Shown here in pieces: positions 37,107-44,728 of a stretch of DNA of 64,000 bases (its first letter is position 1; each line of letters starts with the position of its first letter). A program made the position numbers and the translations under genes. The notes under the pieces are model-generated. The model did no database searches. It was not told where the DNA came from and saw only the letters and a program-made list of their open reading frames with translations. The DNA is from R-RK-3 sp031399085 (lineage in GTDB: Bacteria > Pseudomonadota > Alphaproteobacteria > Rhizobiales > Rhodomicrobiaceae). The DNA is taken from positions 1-64,000 of the forward strand of contig JANNOQ010000079.1 of assembly GCA_031399085.1 (NCBI GenBank). Reading direction: 5' to 3'.

Positions 37107-37454
37107 CTAATTTTTAATCTGGGCACTCCCCTGAGATCCCGGCCCCGATTGACCGCTGACCTCGGTCGTATTCAAACCTCGCGGCGAGACGGATTTGTTT
37201 TGCTGGTAGCGCTCGATAGCGACCCGCGCGCGTTCGCCTTCCTGGTGAATCTCGGTGTTCTTGGCGTTCGGGTTCCAGGGGTCGATGGTCTGCGTCACGG
37301 CATTGGTGGCGGTCGCATCGCCCGCGCCGAGCGAAATCGTGTCGCGCCGGGAGAGATAATCGTCCTCATAGCAGCCCTGGAGCAGGAAAGCGGAAGCGAC
37401 GATCGCCGCGAAGCTGGCTGCAGGCCGAGCGCGCTTTTTCAAACCCGTCATCAT
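37107..37454 (-). CDS. Small lipoprotein of the Tad locus
   Basis: 115 residues with a lipoprotein signal ending at C28 in FLLQGCYEDD. The rest is polar and repeat-free, with SRRDTISLGAGDATATNAV and DPWNPNAKN. It sits exactly where CpaD normally is, and short lipoproteins of this kind occur in Hyphomicrobiales tad loci, but it is half the length of a typical CpaD. Its ATG overlaps the cpaC stop (ATGA). Confidence 0.75.
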   Translation of the reverse strand: MMTGLKKRARPAASFAAIVASAFLLQGCYEDDYLSRRDTISLGAGDATATNAVTQTIDPWNPNAKNTEIHQEGERARVAIERYQQNKSVSPRGLNTTEVSGQSGPGSQGSAQIKN

Positions 37455-39019
37455 TTCTTTCCCCCTTTAAACCCATAAGCGACGGGCGCTTCGTCTCTCC
37501 AGTCGATGATATGGCCGCTATACGGGTCCGGTTCCCCGATGTTGAATTCATGACGGCCTCCGAGGAAGAATTCCTTGTCGTTACTCGGAACGGTCTTATC
37601 GAGCGGTGTCGCCATCTTCTGACCCGGCGCGCGCGGCTGCACGAGGCGCGGCGTGATGATGATGACGAGATCGGTTTCATCCTTCTCCCAGGCGGCGCTG
37701 CGCAGAAGTGTGCCAATGATCGGAACGTCGCCGATCCATGGCAGCTGGCGATGGTTCTTAATGTTGTTAGACTGAAGCAGTCCGGCGACGGCGAAACTCT
37801 GGCCATCGCGCAGTTCGACCGTGGTCGAGGCGCGCCGGACCGTCAGGCTCGGAATTTCCGTACCGTTGACCTTGATCGTATTCGTCGCATCCAGAGTGCT
37901 GACCTCCGGCTCGATCTTCAAATTGATCTGCCCCTCGGCCAGCACCGTCGGCGTAAACGCAAGCCCGACGCCGAATTTTTTGAACTCGATGGTGATCTTG
38001 TCGTTGTCGCTAGACACCGGGAAGGGAAACTCGCCACCCGCCAGAAAGCTTGCGGTATCGCCTGAGAGCGCTACAAGGTTCGGCTCGGCAAGGCGACGCG
38101 CTAAGCCCTTCTTTTCCAGCGCCTGAACCGCGACATCGACGCGTGTGCTATCCGACAGGATGGTTCCGACGGCGGCGCCAAACGGCGCAAGATTGCTGAG
38201 AAGGCTGCTGTCCGTGACGGCTGCGAAATTGTTGGCCTCGACATTGACGCCAACGCCCAGCGCTTTCGCCGCCGTGCGGCTCGCCTCGATGAAGCGCACT
38301 TCCAGCATGACCTGCTGGGGCGCGGCGACCCGCATGGCATTGGTGACCTCGTCCGCCGACACCTGCTTGGCAAGCGTCATCGCATATTGCATCGCCAACG
38401 CGTCCGGCACGATGCCGCTGAGCAGGATTTTGCCGTTGACGGATTCCACCTTGACGGATTCAAGCGCGGAATTGCTGTCCATGCGCCCCCGCAGGCCGGC
38501 GAGATCGTGGGTGACTTCGACGTCCACGACGCCGAGAAGCTGCTTGTCCTTATCTAAAAGCGCGAGGCGCGTGACGCCGATCTTTTTGCCGACGATGTAA
38601 ATCGACCGGTCGGTCAGCGGCACGACATCGGCCACGTCGGCATTGCCGACAAGGGCTTCGCTAAAAGGCATGCCCACGCGCACGGTCTCGGATTTATTCA
38701 GCGTGACTTTGACGTCGATGCGGTCATCGCTCGGCTGGACGTGATAAATGCCGCCCGGGCCGCGTTGCGGCGACCCGTTGATGTCCGCGTTATCCTGCTG
38801 TGAAGGCTTTTTCGACGCCGGATTGGCCGGTCTTTCGCCGCTGATCGGCTTCCAAAGATCGGCTTTGCTTGCATTGCCGGCAAAGCTCGACGCCGGCGCG
38901 CTTACCAACAAGGCTGCTCCGACAGCGGCAAGCCCCCATTTCCGAAATAGGCGCCGGCCCGGGATCATTTCGCCCGTTCGCCGCGCTTCGCAGCCTACAC
39001 CTGCCCTAATAAATTTCAT
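37451..39019 (-). CDS. cpaC: Tad pilus secretin CpaC/RcpA
   Basis: 522 residues. A signal peptide (ALLVSAPASSFAG) precedes the N-terminal domain and BON-like middle; the secretin core (MLEVRFIEASRTAAKALG; VALSGDTASFLAGGEFPFPV) forms the outer-membrane ring. The start at 39019 has GAGGGGAA at good spacing, which decides it over 39040. It follows cpaB by 56 nt. Confidence 0.92.
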   Translation of the reverse strand: MKFIRAGVGCEARRTGEMIPGRRLFRKWGLAAVGAALLVSAPASSFAGNASKADLWKPISGERPANPASKKPSQQDNADINGSPQRGPGGIYHVQPSDDRIDVKVTLNKSETVRVGMPFSEALVGNADVADVVPLTDRSIYIVGKKIGVTRLALLDKDKQLLGVVDVEVTHDLAGLRGRMDSNSALESVKVESVNGKILLSGIVPDALAMQYAMTLAKQVSADEVTNAMRVAAPQQVMLEVRFIEASRTAAKALGVGVNVEANNFAAVTDSSLLSNLAPFGAAVGTILSDSTRVDVAVQALEKKGLARRLAEPNLVALSGDTASFLAGGEFPFPVSSDNDKITIEFKKFGVGLAFTPTVLAEGQINLKIEPEVSTLDATNTIKVNGTEIPSLTVRRASTTVELRDGQSFAVAGLLQSNNIKNHRQLPWIGDVPIIGTLLRSAAWEKDETDLVIIITPRLVQPRAPGQKMATPLDKTVPSNDKEFFLGGRHEFNIGEPDPYSGHIIDWRDEAPVAYGFKGGKK

Positions 39020-39075
39020 CGAATTCCCCTCGCCCCTCAAATGCCATTTTGCCGGTCGGCCGATGTCTTAACGCA

Positions 39076-39987
39076 TCATCGCCGCGTTGCGGCGCCGCCC
39101 GGTTGATGGCTTAAAAATTCTTGTGCCCCAATACTTTCGTCTTGCTTCCCATCAACTGCGACGGGAAATTCCTTGCGCTCCACCCCTCGCGTCACACCAA
39201 CGCGCGGGCCGCCCTGTTGCGCCTTGTCGGATCGCGACGCCCTGTCCGGATCGAGCAGGTCTTCAAGAATTATTGTTCCGGTGTCTTGCTGACCGTTTGC
39301 CGCGACCCGATTGAGCGCGAGCGAAAGCTCGCCCACCTTGCCCGCCAACTGCACCTTCTGAGCATCCTCAATAGTCACTTCAAGCGTGACCGCCTTCGCC
39401 GGCGTCGGCACATCCTTGCGCTGGGTGACCTGATCGACCGCCAGGACCCGGATATTCTGCAACAGCACCACGATTGCGGACGAATTCGGCGTTGCGGTCT
39501 CGTTCTGCCCGGTGGTGCCATAGGTGAAAAATACGTCGACCCGGTCGTCCGGCTGCACGAATCCGGCGACGCCGGCCACGTCGTTCACCCGGATCGTTAC
39601 GGCCTTCATGCTTTCGGTCATCCTGGCGGGCAGGCTATTCGATCCGGCCCCCACAAGCTTTTGCTCCAGCACTGGCTCGTTCTCGGAAACAGCGGAGAGC
39701 ACGACGCGGCTGCCTGAAGGCCCAAGGGCGGCTTCCTTGGAGAGGAAGGCGCCCTTGGGCATCGTGTCGCCCGACCAAGGAACAAGCTTGAGGGCCTCGA
39801 CAGTTAGCTTCTCGCCATATTTGAGATCGCGTGCGGCTACGACGACCGCTCGCGTTGGAGATGTGACGGTTTGGGGGGTGGAGGCAGTTCGCGCGGACTG
39901 GCCGATAAGCCATGCCCGCGTGAACACACCAGCAGCGGCGGCGCATACAAGAGCGATCGCAAGCATAACGACATTGCTTATGCGCAC
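39076..39987 (-). CDS. cpaB: Flp pilus assembly protein CpaB/RcpC
   Basis: About 303 residues. An N-terminal helix (VVMLAIALVCAAAAGVF) anchors it in the inner membrane, and a SAF domain follows (RAVVVAARDLKYGEKLTVEA). CpaB bridges periplasm and secretin. GTG 39987 has GAGG six bases upstream; GTG 39999 is the longer alternative. Follows flp by 67 nt; a small hairpin at 40026-40042 lies between, which may raise flp over cpaB mRNA. Confidence 0.88.
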   Translation of the reverse strand: MRISNVVMLAIALVCAAAAGVFTRAWLIGQSARTASTPQTVTSPTRAVVVAARDLKYGEKLTVEALKLVPWSGDTMPKGAFLSKEAALGPSGSRVVLSAVSENEPVLEQKLVGAGSNSLPARMTESMKAVTIRVNDVAGVAGFVQPDDRVDVFFTYGTTGQNETATPNSSAIVVLLQNIRVLAVDQVTQRKDVPTPAKAVTLEVTIEDAQKVQLAGKVGELSLALNRVAANGQQDTGTIILEDLLDPDRASRSDKAQQGGPRVGVTRGVERKEFPVAVDGKQDESIGAQEFLSHQPGGAATRR

Positions 39988-40054
39988 CGCACACCTCACC
40001 GCAGGTTTGGAGAAGCTAAATCATCAACCAAGTAATTTGGCTGATAACATCAAA

Positions 40055-40246
40055 TTAGAGGCCGGTTTGGGTAGTTATAACCGTTGCAACCGCATTGAGC
40101 GCACCCTGGATGCTTCCCGAAAGCGCAGCGATTGCAGCTACAATAGCAACCGTAATGAGACCGACCAGAACGCTATATTCCACGAGCGAAGCGCCGCGAT
40201 CTTCACGGGCGAAGCGTTGAACAAGCGACGAGAAAGACTTGGTCAT
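40055..40246 (-). CDS. flp: Flp type IVb pilin
   Basis: 63 residues. The leader MTKSFSSLVQRFAREDRG ends at G18; cleavage before A19 leaves ASLVEYSVLVGLITVAIVAA, with the Glu and Tyr at positions 5 and 6 of the mature form. This is the major subunit, processed by CpaA. ATG 40246 is chosen since the longer frame to 40444 has no pilin features. It is the first gene of the tad operon; the promoter lies in the 877-bp gap. Confidence 0.93.
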   Translation of the reverse strand: MTKSFSSLVQRFAREDRGASLVEYSVLVGLITVAIVAAIAALSGSIQGALNAVATVITTQTGL

Positions 40247-41123
40247 TTGACGTTTACTCCAACTATCAACGGTTAGGTCCTTTGGGGGTCGGGCCTTATC
40301 AAGGCGTCGCGCTCCCCACTGTTTCTGGCCTCCAGAGAACCCCGAAACTTCGCGAATTAAGCGGAAACCCGTATCGACGCGCAACTCAGCCTGGGTTGTT
40401 AAACTTTTGTTAATCACCCTCAGGTTGCCGAAAGTCATGTTCAACTAGAAATTGTTGCAGCCAATTCGCTTCTCGGCCGAATTATGGCGGTTAGGCGGCG
40501 TCGATGTGGACGCGTAATGGATCGGCTTGAATTACATGCAAAAATAATCGAACATTAGGCATATTTACGCGATTTTATGTCTAGGTAATTGCCCTATGCA
40601 GCAAAATTTGCGCGCGTTATGGTCTACATAACATTGGTGATACTGAACCGTAACCCCATTTGGCATACCACTATGTTTGATGACAAGCCGCGGAATTATG
40701 AATGCAATCCGACGAATATTGATTCGCTTCGATGCCAGCGAGTTCCTGTCAAACCGCTGGATGTGTGGAAAACCACTAGGTAGATGCCCTGTTGCACTAG
40801 AGCCACAGCCGCTGTGGAATTACGGATTGACCCCAAAAGCGGTGCAGAAAACCGCGCAAATAAAATCACGGTTAACGACAGGGGCGCAGTAACTTGTTGG
40901 TTATGTTAGTCCGCTGACTATTGGCAATAGCGGGCGTTTTAACGCGCAGTGCATATGTTCCGGTAATGCTTACCAGTTTACTTGGGAAATATAGACTAAC
41001 GAACATTCCGTCTGCGGTTAATTGCAACTTTTACATGGTCCGGGTCGTCGCAAGGATGTGGGGTCCAGTGTCTGGACCCTCACCCGATCGCACTGGGTGA
41101 GGGATAAAGGCTCAATCTACCGG
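40247..41123. other. 877-bp AT-rich intergenic region upstream of flp
   Basis: The largest gap of the window. It probably holds the flp promoter, close to 40246-40500, plus the two hairpins at 41061-41103. Short frames exist (for instance 40698-40892 starting MNAIRRILIRFDASEF) but none has family resemblance or a good ribosome-binding site. Confidence 0.6.
41061..41103. terminator. Two overlapping hairpins past the molybdenum hydroxylase gene
   Basis: GGGTCCAG/CTGGACCC (41061-41068, 41072-41079) and CCCTCACCC/GGGTGAGGG (41077-41085, 41095-41103) share three bases and cannot both form completely. They lie 21 nt past the stop at 41124 on the - strand. No T-run, so termination is inferred. Confidence 0.5.
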
Positions 41124-43304
41124 CTAGACGCCTCGAAGCTCCTGTTTAGCCATCGGCAGCGACCGAATGCGCTGCTTGGTAAGCTTATAAACCGCATTGG
41201 CCACCGCCGGACCAATTGGCGGCACGCCTGGCTCGCCGACGCCCGTGGGATCGGCTGAAGATTGCACGATATGCACCTCCACTTTCGGCATCTCATTGAT
41301 GCGTAGCGGGATGTAATCGTGAAAGTTCGACTGCTGCACTTCGCCGCCATCCAGCGTGATCTCATCATGCAGGATGGCGCCGAGGCCGTAGCCGATGCCC
41401 CCCTCCATCTGCGCCTTGATCACGTCCGGATTGATCGCCACGCCGCAATCGACGGCGCAGACCACGCGGTCCACCTTCACCTTGCCGTCGACGATGCGCG
41501 CCTCCGCGACCTGGGCGACGAAGCTGTTGAAGGATTCATGCACCGCGATGCCGCGCGCCGTTCCTTTTGGCAAGGGCTGGCCCCAGCCGGCCTTTTCCGC
41601 CGCCAGATTGAGCACGGCAAGATGACGCGGATGCTTGGACATCAAACCCCGGCGGAATTCGAGCGGATCCTTGCCAGCCGCTTCCGCCAGCTCATCCATC
41701 ATCGTCTCGACCGCATAGGCGGTGTGTGTGGAGCCGACCGAGCGCCACCAGAGGACCGGCACGCCGGTTTTCGTCGTGTGCAGATCGAGATAGAAGTTTC
41801 CCATCTCGTAGGGGGGCTGAATTGCGCCCTCCACGGACGTTATATCAATGCCGTCCTTGACCATCATGGACTCAAAAGGCGTGCCCCCGAGGATGGATTG
41901 CCCGACGATACGGTGATGCCAGCCCGCGATCTTGCCGTCCTTGCCCAGCGCCGCGCGCAGCTTGTGGACATAGAGCGGGCGATAGCGGCCGCCGCGAATG
42001 TCGTCCTCGCGCGTCCAGACGAGTTTGACCGGCGCGCGCCCGCCAATGGCCTTGGCGATGGCCACCGCCTCGAAGGTGAAATCGCCCGCCGCATTGGCCC
42101 GGCGGCCGAAGCTGCCCCCCGCATAGAGCGTGTTGATGACGACCTGCTCGGGCTTCAAACCGCTCACCGCCGCGGCGACGGCGTGGTCGATGGTCGGGAA
42201 CTGGCAGCCGGACCAGATTTCGCATTTATCGGCGCTGAGCTGCACCACGCAGTCCATCGGCTCCATTGGCGCATGAGCCAAATAAGGAAACTCGAAGACC
42301 GCTTCGATGACCTTGCCGGCGCCCTTTAGCGCGGCTTCGGCGTCGCCGTCCTTGCGCGCGACCGCGCCTGGCTTGTCGAGCAGCGCTTTATACTCGGTGA
42401 CGATCTGCGCCGTGCCGCGCTTTTCGGCGGCGCTGTCGTCCCATTCGATCTTAAGCGCGTCGGCTCCGGTCTTAGCCGCCCAGAAGCCGTTGCCGAGCAC
42501 CGCCACGCCAACGGGGATTTGGACGACATCGACGACGCCCTTGACCTTCTTGGCCTCGGTCGCATCGAAAGATTTCACCGTTCCGCCAAAGCGGGGCGGG
42601 CGGGCGACGACCGCCGTCAACATGCCCGGCAGCTTCACGTCGATGGTGAACTGCGCCCGGCCATGCGCCTTGTCCTTGCTGTCCTTACGCGGCAGCGCCG
42701 AGCCGATAAGCTTGAAGTCTTTGGGGTCCTTCAGCGTTATATCAGCCGGCATCGGCAGCGTCGCCGCCTTCTCGACCAGCGCGCCGAATGAGGAGGTTTT
42801 GCCGGACTTCTTATGTTCCACCAATCCGCCGGTGATGGTTATTTCCTCGAAAGGCACTTTCCAGGTTTCGGCGGCAGCGCGGACCAGCAGCGCACGGGCG
42901 GCGGCCCCTGCCTCGCGAAGCTGCTTATAGCTATTGGCCATGGCGGTGGAGCCGCCAGTGCCTTGCGCCGGACCGAACAGCAAATTGTTGTACCGGGTCG
43001 GGTCCGACGGCGCGAACTCGACCTTCACCTGCGCCCAATCCGCGTCGAGCTCTTCGGCGAGGATGGTCGGGATGCCAGTCGTCGTGCCCTGTCCCATCTC
43101 AAAATGCTTGGAAATCACGGTCACGCTGCTATCCGGAGCGATGCGCACAAAGGCATTCGGCGCAAAATCGCCGGCCGCCGCCATTGCCGCGCGGCGTCCA
43201 TCTAGCCAGTTAAAGCCGAGGATGAGACCCGCGCCCGCCGCGCCGACGCCCTTCAGAACGTCGCGTCGGCTGGCCTTGGTATTGATGGTGAATTGGTCTC
43301 TCAT
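41124..43304 (-). CDS. Molybdenum hydroxylase large subunit (isoquinoline 1-oxidoreductase beta-like)
   Basis: 726 residues of the xanthine oxidase family, molybdopterin-binding subunit. The N-terminus has a twin-arginine signal, ASRRDVLKGVGAAGAG, so the enzyme is exported folded. Cofactor loops include FEMGQGTTTGIPTILAEE, and near the C-terminus GVGEPGVPPIGPA supplies the catalytic glutamate. It pairs with the Fe-S subunit encoded 2 nt upstream. IorB-like enzymes act on N-heterocycles or aldehydes; the real substrate is unknown. No cytochrome or chaperone partner is adjacent. Confidence 0.88.
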   Translation of the reverse strand: MRDQFTINTKASRRDVLKGVGAAGAGLILGFNWLDGRRAAMAAAGDFAPNAFVRIAPDSSVTVISKHFEMGQGTTTGIPTILAEELDADWAQVKVEFAPSDPTRYNNLLFGPAQGTGGSTAMANSYKQLREAGAAARALLVRAAAETWKVPFEEITITGGLVEHKKSGKTSSFGALVEKAATLPMPADITLKDPKDFKLIGSALPRKDSKDKAHGRAQFTIDVKLPGMLTAVVARPPRFGGTVKSFDATEAKKVKGVVDVVQIPVGVAVLGNGFWAAKTGADALKIEWDDSAAEKRGTAQIVTEYKALLDKPGAVARKDGDAEAALKGAGKVIEAVFEFPYLAHAPMEPMDCVVQLSADKCEIWSGCQFPTIDHAVAAAVSGLKPEQVVINTLYAGGSFGRRANAAGDFTFEAVAIAKAIGGRAPVKLVWTREDDIRGGRYRPLYVHKLRAALGKDGKIAGWHHRIVGQSILGGTPFESMMVKDGIDITSVEGAIQPPYEMGNFYLDLHTTKTGVPVLWWRSVGSTHTAYAVETMMDELAEAAGKDPLEFRRGLMSKHPRHLAVLNLAAEKAGWGQPLPKGTARGIAVHESFNSFVAQVAEARIVDGKVKVDRVVCAVDCGVAINPDVIKAQMEGGIGYGLGAILHDEITLDGGEVQQSNFHDYIPLRINEMPKVEVHIVQSSADPTGVGEPGVPPIGPAVANAVYKLTKQRIRSLPMAKQELRGV

Positions 43305-43306
43305 GG

Positions 43307-43771
43307 TCAGCCCTCCAGCGTTTTGGCTGCGTCGTGGATCGCGGCGCGGATGCGGTGATAGGTGGCGCAGCGGCAGACATTGCGCGCCATCGCCTCGTCC
43401 TGATCGATATCGTCGTCGGTCGGCTTCGGATTCGCCGTCAGCAGCCCGACGGCCGCCATGATCTGACCCGGCTGGCAGTAGCCGCATTGAATGACCTGGT
43501 GCTTCTCCCAAGCCGCAAACACCGCGTCCGCGACCTTGCCGGTGACGCCCTCGATCGTAGTGATCGACTTGCCGTCGACATCGCCGACAAGTGTGATGCA
43601 GGAGGGCGTCACCTCGCCGTCAATATGCACCCGGCACGCGCCGCATTGCGCCATGCCGCAGCCGTATTTCGTGCCGGTCAGACCGATCTCGTCTCGGATC
43701 ACCCATAGCAAGGGGGTATCCGGATCGGACGAGATCTCAAGCTCTTTGCCGTTCAAAATAATGCGCGTCAT
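43307..43771 (-). CDS. (2Fe-2S)-binding small subunit of the molybdenum hydroxylase
   Basis: 154 residues with both clusters: plant-type ferredoxin cysteines C38, C43, C46, C58 and the second cluster C96-x2-C99 with C133-x-C135 (NVCRCATYHRI). It carries electrons from molybdenum to the acceptor. No signal peptide, so it would be co-exported with the Tat-bearing large subunit. Start ATG 43771. Confidence 0.92.
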   Translation of the reverse strand: MTRIILNGKELEISSDPDTPLLWVIRDEIGLTGTKYGCGMAQCGACRVHIDGEVTPSCITLVGDVDGKSITTIEGVTGKVADAVFAAWEKHQVIQCGYCQPGQIMAAVGLLTANPKPTDDDIDQDEAMARNVCRCATYHRIRAAIHDAAKTLEG

Positions 43772-44074
43772 GAAATCCTCCGGCTAAAGCACAACCAAGC
43801 GAAGCGGGACCGTGGCCGAAGATCGTGCGAAAAAAATGAGATGGTGCTGAGTTCGCGCACGCTGGGGGCCGCGAATTGGAAGCCGCCATGCTGGCGGAAT
43901 TGATCGTCCCATGCGGCAATATTAGTTTGCGACGATGTCGGAAGAAAGTCGAATTCTTAGATTTGCGGCCGATTGGCTTCACAAAAATTTGGCCGCGGCG
44001 GCGACGGGAATAGCCGCCAGAAACGTAGCAGCGGAAGCCCGGCGCAAGAACGCTCTCGCGCCGGGGAAAAGCCA
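43772..44074. other. 303-bp intergenic region between the redoxin and hydroxylase genes
   Basis: Probably the hydroxylase promoter and the end of the redoxin transcript. GC-rich inverted segments around 44040-44070 could fold, but there is no T-run. No gene seen. Confidence 0.5.
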
Positions 44075-44728
44075 CTATGAACGCGCGTCTTGCGGCGCGT
44101 ATTTGATTGAGCAGCCATAGGGGCGGGCGGCCGAGGTCGCGGGCTGCTGACCGCTCTTTAGAGCATCGAGTGCTAAGCGGACATAGTTTGCAGCCCCGGC
44201 GATGTCGGCTCGGTCGGCCGTCGGCTTGTCGTCGATGCCGCCCATGAAGGCGAGATTGCCTTCGGGGTCGATGACATACATATGCGGGGTGGTGCGTGCA
44301 TCGTACATCCGGCCGAGCTTGCCCTTCTCGTCGATCAAGACGTTCGCCGGCGCGGCTTTGCGGCTCGCCGTCAGCGCATCGGCTTCGGCAGGTGAAACAT
44401 GGCCCTGCTCGCCTGGCGCGGACGAAATCACCGAGAGCCACACCACGCCATCCTTGGCGGCGTCGGCCTGCAGCTTTTGCATGTTGCCCCCACTGTAATG
44501 TTTGCGGACATAGGGGCAATCATGGTTGGTCCATTCGAGCACGACGGTCTTGCCGCGCAGCGCGCTGAGATCGACTTTGTTGCCCTTGGTGTCCACGGTG
44601 TTGAACTGCGGCGCGGGCTTGCCGATTTCCGGCTTTGCCCAGGCGGCGGGTGCGAATGCGGTCAGGCCGCCAAGGGTAGCGGCGGCGGTCAATGCGAGAA
44701 GCGTGCGTCTTGCCAAATTCATCGTCAA
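44075..44728 (-). CDS. Exported redoxin (AhpC/TSA-type thioredoxin-fold protein)
   Basis: 217 residues. The signal MNLARRTLLALTAAATLGG ends at AWA; the thioredoxin fold has a single active cysteine C71 in NHDCPYVRKHY and a second one near residue 203 (RPYGCSIKY). Peroxiredoxin-like redoxins of this type often sit beside DsbD or ScsB. The ATG overlaps the dsbD stop (ATGA), so the two are coupled and DsbD may reduce it. Confidence 0.86.
   Translation of the reverse strand: MTMNLARRTLLALTAAATLGGLTAFAPAAWAKPEIGKPAPQFNTVDTKGNKVDLSALRGKTVVLEWTNHDCPYVRKHYSGGNMQKLQADAAKDGVVWLSVISSAPGEQGHVSPAEADALTASRKAAPANVLIDEKGKLGRMYDARTTPHMYVIDPEGNLAFMGGIDDKPTADRADIAGAANYVRLALDALKSGQQPATSAARPYGCSIKYAPQDARS

Noticed and set aside
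40677..40892. A short + strand frame upstream of the pilin
   Set aside because: No recognisable domain or ribosome-binding site; resemblance to a pilin start is superficial.
43935..44120. A 61-codon + strand frame between the redoxin and the hydroxylase
   Set aside because: Overlaps the redoxin end antisense and has no family resemblance.
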